In this document: positions 45,619 to 54,265 of the stretch, piece by piece
Position numbering within the stretch: position 1 is the stretch's first letter
Layout of the letters: each line of letters begins with the position of its first letter
Assembly: GCA_949299565.1 (NCBI GenBank)
Contig: OX437086.1
Span: 228,919-292,918, forward strand
Reading direction: 5' to 3'
Length of the DNA stretch: 64,000 bases
Source: an uncultured Bacillota bacterium
Lineage (GTDB): Bacteria > Bacillota_I > Bacilli_A > RFN20 > CAG-826
Notes under the pieces: model-generated
Told to the model about the DNA's origin: nothing
Seen by the model: the letters and a program-made list of their open reading frames with translations, nothing else
Database searches by the model: none
Translations under genes and position numbers: made by a program

Positions 45619-47045
45619 ATTTTGAAGCAGTCATCGGTTTAGAAATTCATGTGGAGATGAAAACAAAATCTAAGATGTTTTCCGGTGCTCCTGTAAGTTT
45701 TGCCAAAGAGCCGAATAGCGAAGTGACATTTTTAGACATGGGCTTTCCGGGCACGATGCCGAGCGTCAATAAAGAAGCGGTGATCAACGCGATTCGGGTC
45801 GCGCATGCGCTTCATATGGAAATTGATCGATATGTGCGTTTTGACCGAAAAAATTATTTTTATGCTGATTTGCCGAAGGGTTATCAGATAACGCAACAAT
45901 TTCATCCAATCGGAAAGAATGGTTATTTAGACATTGAAGAGAAAAACGGCGAAATCAAAAGAATTCCGATTGAACGCATCCATATGGAGGAGGATACCTG
46001 CAAGCAACTTCATTTTCCCGATTGCACTCTTTTAGACTACAACCGGGCGGGTGTTCCGCTGGTGGAAATTGTCTCTTTGCCCGCGATTCGTAACGGCTAT
46101 GAAGCCATGAAATATGTGGAAGGCATCCGCAATATCGTCGTCTACTCCAATACGAGCGACGGCAAGATGGAGGAAGGGTCGTTACGCTGCGACGTCAACA
46201 TTTCTTTAAGGCCTTACGGACAAAAGGAATTCGGCACCAAAGTCGAAATTAAAAACCTCAATTCCTTGAAGAATATTCAGGAGGCTATCGATTACGAAGC
46301 GAAGCGGCAAGCTTCTATCCTTCTTTCCGGAGGTTTTATTCAACAAGAAACTCGAAGGTTTGATGAAAATAGCGGAAAAACAGTTCTCATGCGTGTCAAA
46401 ACCGATGCGGTTGATTATAAATATTTTCCAGAGCCCAACATTACGCCAATCGTTTTGAGTGAAGAATTTGTTTCTGACGCCATAAAGACTTGCCCCGAAT
46501 TATATGATGCGAAAAAGGCCAGGTTTTTAGCAAAAGGATTAAGCGAGAACGACGTTGAAATAATTTTAGCGAATCCATCGATGGCTTCTTTCTTCGATCA
46601 AGCTTCTAAAGAAAATAAAAACGCGAAAATCATTGCCAATTTCCTCATTGTCGAGATCAACGCTTATCTCAATAAAAAGAATCTCAAAATTGAGGATTTA
46701 TCGCTTGAGCCTTCAAAACTTGGAGAGATTGCCAATTATCAGGCTCAAGGACTAACACATAAACAGTGCGCGGATATTTTGAATTTGGTTTTAGAAAAAC
46801 AAATTGAACCTCAAGAAGCAAAAAAAGAACTCAAGATTGTCGAACAAGTGCGCGATGAAGAAACATTGCTGCCCTTAGTTCAAAAAATCATTGAGGACAA
46901 TCAGCAGTCCGTTAATGATTATCTCAACGGCAAGGATCGAGCATTGGGTTATCTGGTCGGGCAAGCGATGAAAGTTTCTCGAGGAAAGGCTAATCCAGCG
47001 ATTGTTTCTAAACTTATCGTTGAAGAGATCAAGAAAAAAGTATGA
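45615..47045 (+). CDS. gatB: Glu-tRNA(Gln)/Asp-tRNA(Asn) amidotransferase subunit B
   Basis: tRNA-binding kinase-like subunit that phosphorylates Glu- or Asp-tRNA and then amidates it. Family marks are EAVIGLEIHVEMKTKSKMFSG at the start, NYFYADLPKGYQITQ, HMEEDTCKQLH, DYNRAGVPLVEIVS, EGSLRCDVNISL, and GTKVEIKNLNSLKNIQEAIDYE. The GatB/YqeY helical domain follows from about residue 330. It has 476 residues, normal. It overlaps both gatA and the following DUF1836 gene by 4 nt, so translation is coupled along the row. Confidence 0.96.
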   Translation: MNFEAVIGLEIHVEMKTKSKMFSGAPVSFAKEPNSEVTFLDMGFPGTMPSVNKEAVINAIRVAHALHMEIDRYVRFDRKNYFYADLPKGYQITQQFHPIGKNGYLDIEEKNGEIKRIPIERIHMEEDTCKQLHFPDCTLLDYNRAGVPLVEIVSLPAIRNGYEAMKYVEGIRNIVVYSNTSDGKMEEGSLRCDVNISLRPYGQKEFGTKVEIKNLNSLKNIQEAIDYEAKRQASILLSGGFIQQETRRFDENSGKTVLMRVKTDAVDYKYFPEPNITPIVLSEEFVSDAIKTCPELYDAKKARFLAKGLSENDVEIILANPSMASFFDQASKENKNAKIIANFLIVEINAYLNKKNLKIEDLSLEPSKLGEIANYQAQGLTHKQCADILNLVLEKQIEPQEAKKELKIVEQVRDEETLLPLVQKIIEDNQQSVNDYLNGKDRALGYLVGQAMKVSRGKANPAIVSKLIVEEIKKKV

Positions 47046-47755
47046 AACAAGAAGTTGAGAAGTTGAAGCAGTGGCTCGATGAATTGGAAAATTTGTCGTT
47101 GCCGTCTTATGAGGAACTACCATCGATTCCTCTTTACATGGATCAAGTTGTTTCTTATGTGAATGACAATTTATCTTCGCTCGGCAAAGAGACTTTGACG
47201 CCTTTTATGGTCAACAATTACGTGAAGGCGGATATTATCAAGGAACCGGTCAACAAGAAATACAATCGTGACCAAGTCGGTCATCTTCTAGCGATTACCG
47301 CTTTAAAAACAACGCTCAATATGGGAGAAATCTCGCTTCTGATTGAGATGGACTGTAAAGAAAATGAAACCAAAGACACGCTTTATAGTTTCTTCCGACA
47401 AAAGTTTGAAGAATTGTCGCATCAAATCGGGCTTGATGTCGGAGAAAAGATGGCGAAATTAGCGGACGAATACGAAAACGCGAACGAAGACAAAAAAAGC
47501 GAAATAAAAAAAGAACTTTATCAAAAAACCGCTTCTCTATCTTTAGAATTGGCTATCAAATCCGGGATATATGAGAGGATCGCTAAAGCATTGATTTCTG
47601 GGATTGGGCTTGATGCGTTAGGCGAAGACAGTGGAGAAATGGTCTTTCAAGAACCAGCAAATAACAAAAAAGAGAAGAAAGAGGCGAAACGCCTGGCTTC
47701 TTATAAAGAAAAAAGAAAAGAACAGAATAAGAAAAACAACAAAAAGGAGAAATAA
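47042..47755 (+). CDS. DUF1836 protein, putative helix-turn-helix regulator
   Basis: A 237-residue protein with a DUF1836 domain: SIPLYMDQVVSYVNDNLSSLGKETLTPFMVNNYVKADIIKEPVNKKYNRDQVGHLLAI, which has a MerR-like helix-turn-helix layout (learning-the-site pattern SxxTxxxVNNYVKxxLI). A helical middle part follows, then a Lys/Glu-rich tail (KKEKKEAKRLASYKEKRKEQNKK) that is basic and probably disordered. The target is unknown. It overlaps gatB by 4 nt and is followed 2 nt later by galE. Confidence 0.82.
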   Translation: MKQEVEKLKQWLDELENLSLPSYEELPSIPLYMDQVVSYVNDNLSSLGKETLTPFMVNNYVKADIIKEPVNKKYNRDQVGHLLAITALKTTLNMGEISLLIEMDCKENETKDTLYSFFRQKFEELSHQIGLDVGEKMAKLADEYENANEDKKSEIKKELYQKTASLSLELAIKSGIYERIAKALISGIGLDALGEDSGEMVFQEPANNKKEKKEAKRLASYKEKRKEQNKKNNKKEK

Positions 47756-47757
47756 CG

Positions 47758-48774
47758 ATGAAAGAGGTTTTAGTAACCGGCGGACTTGGTTTTATCGGAA
47801 GCGAAACAGTTGTCACGCTCATCGAGCATGGGTATCACCCGGTTATTGTCGATGATTGTTCTAATGCGAAAGAAGCAGTGCTTGAACGCATTGAGACGAT
47901 CACGGGTTTTAAGCCAAGTTTCTATAAAATCGATATTCGTGATCATCAGAAATTACATGAGGTTTTTAAGGAGCATTCTTTCTTCGCCGTTCTTCATTTT
48001 GCTGGTTTTAAAGCGGTCGGAGAATCAGTGCAAAAACCGCTTGAATATTACGAAAACAATTTAGGAGGGGCTTTGTCTCTTCTGCGTTTAATGAAGGAAT
48101 TTATGGTTAAAAACCTTATTTTTTCTTCCTCCGCCACTGTCTACGGAAATCCGACGGAGTTGCCGCTACTAGAAACGATGGAACGGAAAGAAGCCACGAA
48201 TCCTTATGGCGAAACCAAAATCATGATTGAAAGAATTTCAGAGGATTATGTAAAAGCGAACCCCGAATGGAATGTGATTCTTTTACGATATTTCAATCCA
48301 ATCGGTGCGCATCCTTCATCGCTACTAGGAGAAGATCCTCAAGGAATTCCGAATAACTTGCTTCCTTATGTAAGCCAAGTGGCTATCGGAAAAAGAGATC
48401 ATTTGACCGTTTTTGGAAATGATTACGATACGCCCGATGGCACTTGCATCCGTGATTATCTTCATGTTTTGGATTTGGCGGAAGGCCATGTCGCGGCATT
48501 AAAAAAGATAGAGGAAAAGCCAGGGCTTGAGATTTATAACTTAGGCACTGGACACGGAAGTTCCGTCCTTGAAATCATTCGAGCATATGAAGAGGCGACG
48601 GGATTAAAAATTCCTTATGAGATTGGTCCTCGAAGAGCGGGGGACGTCCCGGTTTGCTATGCTGGCGTTGAGAAAGCGAAAAAAGAATTGCATTGGGAAG
48701 CCAAGCGGAGTTTGAAGGATGCTTGCTTAGACGCTTATAACTTTCAAAAGCGGAATCCGGACGGGATTAAATAA
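47758..48774 (+). CDS. galE: UDP-glucose 4-epimerase
   Basis: Interconverts UDP-glucose and UDP-galactose with bound NAD, providing galactose for surface sugars or entry of galactose into metabolism. The short-chain dehydrogenase fold has the glycine loop VTGGLGFIGSETV at the N-terminus, HFAGFKAVGESVQKPLEYYENNLGG, the catalytic Ser in FSSSATVYG, Tyr and Lys in NPYGETK, RYFNPIGAHPSSLLGEDP, and GTCIRDYLHVLDLAEGH. The 338 residues are normal. AAGGAG lies in the end of the DUF1836 gene. It likely feeds the polysaccharide clusters here; specificity for N-acetyl forms cannot be judged. Confidence 0.93.
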   Translation: MKEVLVTGGLGFIGSETVVTLIEHGYHPVIVDDCSNAKEAVLERIETITGFKPSFYKIDIRDHQKLHEVFKEHSFFAVLHFAGFKAVGESVQKPLEYYENNLGGALSLLRLMKEFMVKNLIFSSSATVYGNPTELPLLETMERKEATNPYGETKIMIERISEDYVKANPEWNVILLRYFNPIGAHPSSLLGEDPQGIPNNLLPYVSQVAIGKRDHLTVFGNDYDTPDGTCIRDYLHVLDLAEGHVAALKKIEEKPGLEIYNLGTGHGSSVLEIIRAYEEATGLKIPYEIGPRRAGDVPVCYAGVEKAKKELHWEAKRSLKDACLDAYNFQKRNPDGIK

Positions 48775-48859
48775 CTGATAACTTTTTTGCGCATTTTGCA
48801 ATTTTTTAGTCAATCGACCAACTGAGGCCTTTAAGTATTTTTTTAGCGATTTCTTTTAC

Positions 48860-48891
48860 TATAATGTTGATTGATAAAAGGAGGCAAAGAG
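48860..48891 (+). promoter_or_regulatory. promoter -10 box and ribosome site of the iron alcohol dehydrogenase
   Basis: TATAAT at 48860-48865 is followed by a leader of about 20 nt containing AAAGGAGG, a strong Shine-Dalgarno sequence, 7 nt before the ATG at 48892. This gene is a contrast to the apparent leaderless ones. The rest of the 48775-48859 gap shows no further element. Confidence 0.55.
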
Positions 48892-50040
48892 ATGGCCTAT
48901 AGATTCAATCTCAATGAAACAAGTTTCCATGGTTATGGCGCGATTGAGGCGATTCCTGAAGAAATTGTCAAACGCGGATTCAAAAAAGGACTTATCTGCA
49001 CGGATGAAAGCCTTGTGAAATTTAAGGTTGTTGAAAAAGTAACGACCCTTTTGGACAAGGCAAATTTGGCATATGAAGTCTATGACAAGATTAAACCGAA
49101 CCCAACGATCGAAAACGTGAAGGAAGGTGTTGCCGCTTTCAAAGCAGCCGGTGCGGATTATATCTTGGCAATTGGCGGTGGTTCTTCGATGGATACTGCC
49201 AAAGCAATCGGCATCATCATTACGAATCCGGAATTCAGTGATGTGCGTTCCTTAGAGGGCACCGCTCCTACCAAATATCCATGCGCACCAATCATCGCAG
49301 TCCCAACAACGGCTGGTACTGCTGCCGAAGTTACAATCAACTACGTTATTACCGATGAAGAAAAGCATCGTAAATTCGTCTGTGTTGATCCTAACGACAT
49401 GCCGATTATCGCTGTCGTTGACCCGACGATGATGTCCTCAATGCCAAAGGGTTTGACCGCAGCCACCGGAATGGATGCTTTGACTCACGCAATCGAAGGC
49501 TATATCACCAAAGGAGCTTGGGCTCTCTCCGATATGTTCCACATCGAGGCGATCAGAATCATTTCTCATAACATTGAGAAGGCTGTCAACAACGAGAAAG
49601 ACGGCCGTGAAGCGATGGCGCTCGGACAATACATTGCCGGCATGGGCTTCTCCAATGTTGGTTTAGGACTTGTCCACGCGATGGCGCACCCGTTGAGCGC
49701 TCTTTATGACACTCCGCATGGTGTTGCTTGTTCAATTCTTTTGCCGACCGTCATGCGTTTCAACGCTCCTTATACAGGCGAGAAATATCGTAATATTGCC
49801 GCTGCGATGGGCGTTAAGGATACTGACAAGATGAGCGAGGAAGAATATCGGAAAGCAGCGTGTGACGCTGTTCAAAATCTTTCTTTAGCTGTTGGGATTC
49901 CCGCCAATCTCAAGGGTATCGTCAAAGAGAGCGATCTTTCGTTCTTAGCCGACAGCGCTTTGGCAGATGCTTGCTATCCTGGTAACCCGACCGAGGTAAC
50001 TAAAGAGCAAGTCATCGCGATTTATAAGTCGCTTCTCTAA
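48892..50040 (+). CDS. iron-containing alcohol dehydrogenase
   Basis: Type III alcohol dehydrogenase of 382 residues, related to lactaldehyde reductase (FucO) and 1,3-propanediol or butanol dehydrogenases. It interconverts alcohols and aldehydes with NAD(P). The cofactor part has ILAIGGGSSMDTAKAIGI. Metal ligands are in MDALTHAIEGYI (Asp, His) and GLVHAMAHPLSALYDTPHGVACSILLP (two His). The codon bias looks optimised, with many GCC/GGC/ATC codons, which hints at high expression. ATG 48892 has a strong ribosome site; an upstream start at 48871 does not. A terminator follows. The actual alcohol is unknown, lactaldehyde being possible given the rhamnosidase-like gene nearby. Confidence 0.9.
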   Translation: MAYRFNLNETSFHGYGAIEAIPEEIVKRGFKKGLICTDESLVKFKVVEKVTTLLDKANLAYEVYDKIKPNPTIENVKEGVAAFKAAGADYILAIGGGSSMDTAKAIGIIITNPEFSDVRSLEGTAPTKYPCAPIIAVPTTAGTAAEVTINYVITDEEKHRKFVCVDPNDMPIIAVVDPTMMSSMPKGLTAATGMDALTHAIEGYITKGAWALSDMFHIEAIRIISHNIEKAVNNEKDGREAMALGQYIAGMGFSNVGLGLVHAMAHPLSALYDTPHGVACSILLPTVMRFNAPYTGEKYRNIAAAMGVKDTDKMSEEEYRKAACDAVQNLSLAVGIPANLKGIVKESDLSFLADSALADACYPGNPTEVTKEQVIAIYKSLL

Positions 50041-50061
50041 TTAGAACAAATCTAATTTCAT

Positions 50062-50090
50062 AAGCAGGTCTTGAAGGCCTGCTTTTTCTT
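50062..50090 (+). terminator. Rho-independent terminator after the alcohol dehydrogenase gene
   Basis: AAGCAGG and CCTGCTT form a stem around a TCTTGAAGG loop, followed by TTTCTTTT. Confidence 0.85.
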
Positions 50091-50135
50091 TTATCTTCTT
50101 GTAGTAAACTTAATATGAAGAGCAAGGAAAACGTT

Positions 50136-51035
50136 ATGGAAATTTTTGAGGTCAAACTTTCAAATGGTGATTCTTTAAAAGGACGGAGCTTTTTAAGCAA
50201 AAACGCCAGAGCAAACCTCCTGATTATGACAGGAATGTGCGAGCACGCGACGCGTTATGAAGACTTCGCTTCTTTTCTTAATGAAAAAGGGATTTCAGTC
50301 GATGTTTTAGATGCCTATGGGCAGGGTTTAAATGTCGATGATTTAAGTAAATTAGGCCGCTGGAAAAAAGGCGATTTCATGCGAAATGTTGAAGCAGCGC
50401 ATCTGCACATCGAAACTTTAAAAAAGACAACCGGACTTCCTACATACATTCTAGGTCATTCGATGGGTTCGTTTATGACGCAGGCTTTTTTATGTGAATA
50501 CCCTCACGATGTTGAACGGGCAATCATTATGTCAAGCATGGGGCCGGCGAAACTTTTGATGAAAAGCGGTTCTTTCTTGGCGAAATTAATAGTTCATCGA
50601 AACAACTGGGAGAAAGATGCAAAGTTATTGCATGCCTTATCGCTAGGAAGTTATTCGCGAGCAATCAAGAATAGAAAAACAACGGAAGATTGGCTTTCAT
50701 ATAACGAAGAGAACGTTAAAAAATATATCAATGATCCTTATTGCCATTACCGCAACAGCAATGGTTTTTATCGTGTCTTCCTCCAGGCAATGGCTCACCT
50801 ATGGGATCAAAAGAAGATTAAAAAATTGAATCCACAGACCGAAGTTCTCATTGTTGGCGGTGACAGCGATCCTCTCTCGCATAACGGGAAGTCGCTTTAC
50901 AAATTAAAGAAAATGTATGAGAAAAAGGGCCTTAATGTAGATTTACATATTTATGAGAGAATGCGTCATGAAATTTTAAATGAAGATAAACATCTCGATG
51001 TCTATAACGCGATTGCCGATTTTCTCTTAGTCTAA
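50136..51035 (+). CDS. alpha/beta hydrolase, monoacylglycerol-lipase-like
   Basis: Serine hydrolase of the S33/lysophospholipase-monoglyceride lipase group, 299 residues. The oxyanion region is LLIMTGMCEHATRYEDFA, the nucleophile elbow is YILGHSMGSFM, the catalytic Asp is in VLIVGGDSDPLSHNGK, and the His is in ERMRHEILNE. There is no signal peptide, so it acts in the cytoplasm or on the inner membrane face. ATG 50136 follows AAGGAA; an in-frame ATG at 50115 has no ribosome site. It stands alone between a terminator and the G9 tract. The substrate is probably a glyceride or other ester. Confidence 0.85.
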   Translation: MEIFEVKLSNGDSLKGRSFLSKNARANLLIMTGMCEHATRYEDFASFLNEKGISVDVLDAYGQGLNVDDLSKLGRWKKGDFMRNVEAAHLHIETLKKTTGLPTYILGHSMGSFMTQAFLCEYPHDVERAIIMSSMGPAKLLMKSGSFLAKLIVHRNNWEKDAKLLHALSLGSYSRAIKNRKTTEDWLSYNEENVKKYINDPYCHYRNSNGFYRVFLQAMAHLWDQKKIKKLNPQTEVLIVGGDSDPLSHNGKSLYKLKKMYEKKGLNVDLHIYERMRHEILNEDKHLDVYNAIADFLLV

Positions 51036-51054
51036 CTTCTCTTCTTGAATTTCA

Positions 51055-51063
51055 GGGGGGGGG
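51055..51063 (+). repeat. homopolymer tract of nine G upstream of the second polysaccharide cluster
   Basis: Nine consecutive G on the plus strand end 20 nt before a TACAAA -10-like box (51084-51089) of the Wzy-like gene. The tract therefore lies just upstream of, or in, the -35 zone. Such a run is rare in A+T-rich DNA and prone to slippage, so promoter strength could vary between cells. Confidence 0.7.
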
Positions 51064-51098
51064 CTTATCATCGATAATATACCTACAAATTCTTGTCC

Positions 51099-53258
51099 AT
51101 GATGGTAAAATCTATGCAAATGGGATATAAAAGTCGCGAAAATACATCGTTGTACAATCCACTTAAAGGCTTTGTTTTACAGCCCCGTCCCTATTTGTTC
51201 AGTTACATTCTTTTTCTTTTTCTTGTTCTTGCAACTTCCTTTTTGGTCGCGAACTGCATGTTCTTCTCTTCCGATCCTTATGTGCCGTTCAAGAACAATG
51301 AATTCTTTTTAATGGCAAGCGTCGACGTAATTTTGATTGTCTTGATTTTCGTTTTTGCCTACAAGCAATTTAAGATTACGCCTAAGTGGTGGTTACTTAT
51401 ATTATTCCTCACAATGCTCGCTTCTGGAGGGGTAGCGGTTTTTTTGCCATCAACCATTGTAAATCCCGAGAACGGGATTTCTTTTTCGATTTCGCTCATC
51501 GATGGTTTTCGAAGCTTCGTGCTTCTTTTTTGTTCGTTGTTAACCATCTATCTCCTTCTCGCTTATCTACCGCGTATGGTGCGAGGAATAGAAGGCTTTC
51601 GTTCAGTTTTTCGAATCATCATCGTGCTCGCGTTGGTGGCTTGCGTTTTTTCTTATAGCACGGAATATGAATCCTATGCTCAAATCTTTCAGGGTTTAGG
51701 GTGGGAAGCGGATATCTATATCGGGAGCTTTTTTAAGAACCCCAATCCTTATTCTTTTTTGCTTTTGCTTGGGATTCTTAGCCTCATTTACTTAGAGGCC
51801 AAACGTCCGAGTTTTTGGCACTGGATTTTCATCTTTTTTTTCATGGCCAATCAATGTTTAATCAATTCACGAACTTCGCTTTTACTTTCCGCTTTTGCTT
51901 TTATTTCTGCCTTTATTTGGCATATTGCTCGCTCGTTTCGCTCTCATCGAGTTCGTTCATCGATCTTTTTAACTTTTGGAATTGTGATTTTTATTTTTCT
52001 CGCCCTCACCCCTTTATATTTATACCTTGATTTGATGCCGAAATTTTCCTCTTATGTCATTCATCTAGTGGAGCAATTTTTTGTCGATTCAAACGGCAAT
52101 GTTCCAAGCCACATTTTTTCTGGACGTCTAAAAATTTCTTTAGATGTCATCAATCTTCTTTTAGCGAATCCTCTACATTTTGTTTTTGGTTTCGGAATTT
52201 ATACTTCGACAATAGTTTTGGATGCCAGTTTTGAAAAACACTTACCGATTGACGTCTTGCCAATTAAGGTTTTGAGCGACGGCGGTCTCATCATGCTTAT
52301 CCTCGATATTGTTCTTTGGGCTTATGTTTTTGTTTTGATTGTCAAACGCGCACGGAAAAGGAGCAGCTATGCTTTTCCAGCCTTCCTAGCTTTTTTCCTT
52401 TTCGCATTTCGTGCATTGATGGAGGCTGATGATTTTATTCGGCCCAATATTATGGGAATTTTCATGTTGCTTCTAACAGCTATTCCGATTTCAGCCGAGC
52501 GATATGGCGAAGTCACGAAAACAGATTTCATTTATGATGATCGAAAGTTCTTAGATCAGCAGGGGATTTTAGAGGTTTCAAGCGTCAGAAAAAATTTGCC
52601 GCTTATCTCTCTTTGGTCCTTCCCGCTTATCGCTTATCTTTTGGCTTTATGGCCTTCTTTAAGCCAAATGTCTAATTGCTACCTTTTTGATAGTCCTTAC
52701 TATTGGGGATCTTTGGCAGCGCTTCTCTTCTTTTTGCCATACCAAGTCGCGGTCGTAAACGAGGCCTTCCTTCATAAAAAGTATCTCATTGCTTGTTTAG
52801 AAGTTCTTCTTGTGATTTTTTCGTGGCTGAATGTTCTTTTGCTGGCCTTTTTTATCGATAGCAATTGGGCGTTGCTGATTGCTTCTTTAACAGCAGTTTC
52901 TTTGCTCCTCTTGTGGCTTCTTTCTTATTTATCAAATTCTGGTCCTCAACCTAATGAAATAGGGCGTTATTTCTTGCGCTTTGTCATTCCGTGTTTTTTG
53001 CTTTTCATTGGCGGTTTTGCTGGTTGTCGTTTCTTTGCTCCTCTTCCGATTTCTTATTATGTCCTTGTTCTTTTCCTTGTTCTTTCAGTTTCTCTGCTTC
53101 TTATTTTCTCCTTCAATGAGATGGCGCTTTTACCGCGTCTTACATTCTCGTTAGAACGTTTCTATTTTGTTTTGCAAACGAAAATGAATATTCGGACGCA
53201 AAAAATATATAAAAAACGTTTAGGCCCGAAAGCGAAGAATGTAAAATATAGGTCATGA
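51099..53258 (+). CDS. Wzy-like polysaccharide polymerase, large membrane protein
   Basis: A membrane protein of about 719 residues with perhaps fifteen or more hydrophobic helices. A central soluble loop (about residues 310-370, YLYLDLMPKFSSYVIHLVEQFFVDSNGNVPSHIFSGRLKIS) and the IKVLSDGGLIMLI segment match the O-antigen ligase/Wzy polymerase type, where Arg in G-R-x and an Asp/Gly-rich loop are common. The C-terminal 250 residues add another block of helices and a basic tail. The start is uncertain: ATG at 51099, TTG at 51093 or ATG at 51114. None has a ribosome site. It overlaps the next gene by 4 nt (ATGA). Confidence 0.7.
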   Translation: MMVKSMQMGYKSRENTSLYNPLKGFVLQPRPYLFSYILFLFLVLATSFLVANCMFFSSDPYVPFKNNEFFLMASVDVILIVLIFVFAYKQFKITPKWWLLILFLTMLASGGVAVFLPSTIVNPENGISFSISLIDGFRSFVLLFCSLLTIYLLLAYLPRMVRGIEGFRSVFRIIIVLALVACVFSYSTEYESYAQIFQGLGWEADIYIGSFFKNPNPYSFLLLLGILSLIYLEAKRPSFWHWIFIFFFMANQCLINSRTSLLLSAFAFISAFIWHIARSFRSHRVRSSIFLTFGIVIFIFLALTPLYLYLDLMPKFSSYVIHLVEQFFVDSNGNVPSHIFSGRLKISLDVINLLLANPLHFVFGFGIYTSTIVLDASFEKHLPIDVLPIKVLSDGGLIMLILDIVLWAYVFVLIVKRARKRSSYAFPAFLAFFLFAFRALMEADDFIRPNIMGIFMLLLTAIPISAERYGEVTKTDFIYDDRKFLDQQGILEVSSVRKNLPLISLWSFPLIAYLLALWPSLSQMSNCYLFDSPYYWGSLAALLFFLPYQVAVVNEAFLHKKYLIACLEVLLVIFSWLNVLLLAFFIDSNWALLIASLTAVSLLLLWLLSYLSNSGPQPNEIGRYFLRFVIPCFLLFIGGFAGCRFFAPLPISYYVLVLFLVLSVSLLLIFSFNEMALLPRLTFSLERFYFVLQTKMNIRTQKIYKKRLGPKAKNVKYRS

Positions 53259-54265
53259 TTAGAGGGACGCAACTAAAAATTTCTCAGCAAAATCTTGAAA
53301 GTTGTGATCTTGATTTTTCTTTTGAAAATGGTGTTCATCTTTTGAAAAATCAAGAAAAAGACCTTCTTAGTTTTTTAAGATTTGATTTTAGTTCTCTTGC
53401 TTCCGGAAGCTTCTTTGTCGATGAACAGTTATTCGATAAAAATTCAGTTTTTTCAGAACATTTTTTCCTTTTTGACGTGAGCCTTAAAGGCTATTTTTCT
53501 GCCAAGTTTGTTTTTTGCACGGATCAAGCATCGCGCGTACAAAAAGAAGCGCAAGAGATTCTTTTAAGTTATCGCGGCGCATTTCTAAAGGAGGGACCTG
53601 AACGCGAGAAGCACCTTAAATCGCTTTTAGCTGATTTAAAAAAGTGCGGGCTTCTTTATTTGCTTTTAAATTTTCATGATCAAGACACTTATCGCAATCA
53701 AAACAGTTGGCTTCGTGTTTTTAACAAAAGAGATGATTTAATGTTTTTTGTTATCGATGATGTCAAAAAAAGAAGAATTAAAAATCTCCACACGCATTTC
53801 TTTTTTGATAAAACTTTCACGCTTGGAGATTTTCTTCACTATAGCCCGTCTTTCTTTTTCTTCGATGCAGTTTTTCTTATTGTCTCTATTTTGGCCTATA
53901 TTCTGAGTTTCGTTCTTTTTAGAGACGGAAGCCAGCCTTTAGCGATTCTTGGCGTTTTCTTTGCAACAATCGCCCTTTTCTTTTTTGAGATCAACATTTC
54001 ATATTTCGAAGAGGAAGTTTATCCGTTTTTCATAAGAAAAAAGGACGAAGTTCTCGCTTGTTTTTTATTAGCGGTTTTGAATCTTGCTTCTTCGTTATTA
54101 GCGGGACTCATCATTTATTTGATTGGGAACTTAGGAATTTTCAGTACTGGCAACTTTTCAACAACTTTGATCATCGAAGTTTCTTTAACTTTCGGACTCT
54201 TATCTTTTCTTTTACCTTTCTTACCCTTTTTCTTTTCTTTTCTGAAGGTCAAACATGGATCGTAA
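53255..54265 (+). CDS. membrane protein with degenerate ABC-ATPase-like N-terminus
   Basis: A 336-residue protein. The first 190 residues recall an ABC-transporter ATPase in outline: SFENGVHLLKNQEKDLLSFL takes the place of the G-x-G-K-S/T Walker A region, then SGSFFVDEQLFDKN resembles the SGxIxxDGxxL strand, and THFFFDKTFTLGD the terminal strand. The Walker A Lys, the LSGGQ signature and Walker B are all missing. The second part has four membrane helices (about 200-222, 226-244, 263-290, 300-330). It may be a structural partner of the flippase. It overlaps the genes on both sides, by 4 and 11 nt. The ABC link is tentative. Confidence 0.5.
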   Translation: MIRGTQLKISQQNLESCDLDFSFENGVHLLKNQEKDLLSFLRFDFSSLASGSFFVDEQLFDKNSVFSEHFFLFDVSLKGYFSAKFVFCTDQASRVQKEAQEILLSYRGAFLKEGPEREKHLKSLLADLKKCGLLYLLLNFHDQDTYRNQNSWLRVFNKRDDLMFFVIDDVKKRRIKNLHTHFFFDKTFTLGDFLHYSPSFFFFDAVFLIVSILAYILSFVLFRDGSQPLAILGVFFATIALFFFEINISYFEEEVYPFFIRKKDEVLACFLLAVLNLASSLLAGLIIYLIGNLGIFSTGNFSTTLIIEVSLTFGLLSFLLPFLPFFFSFLKVKHGS

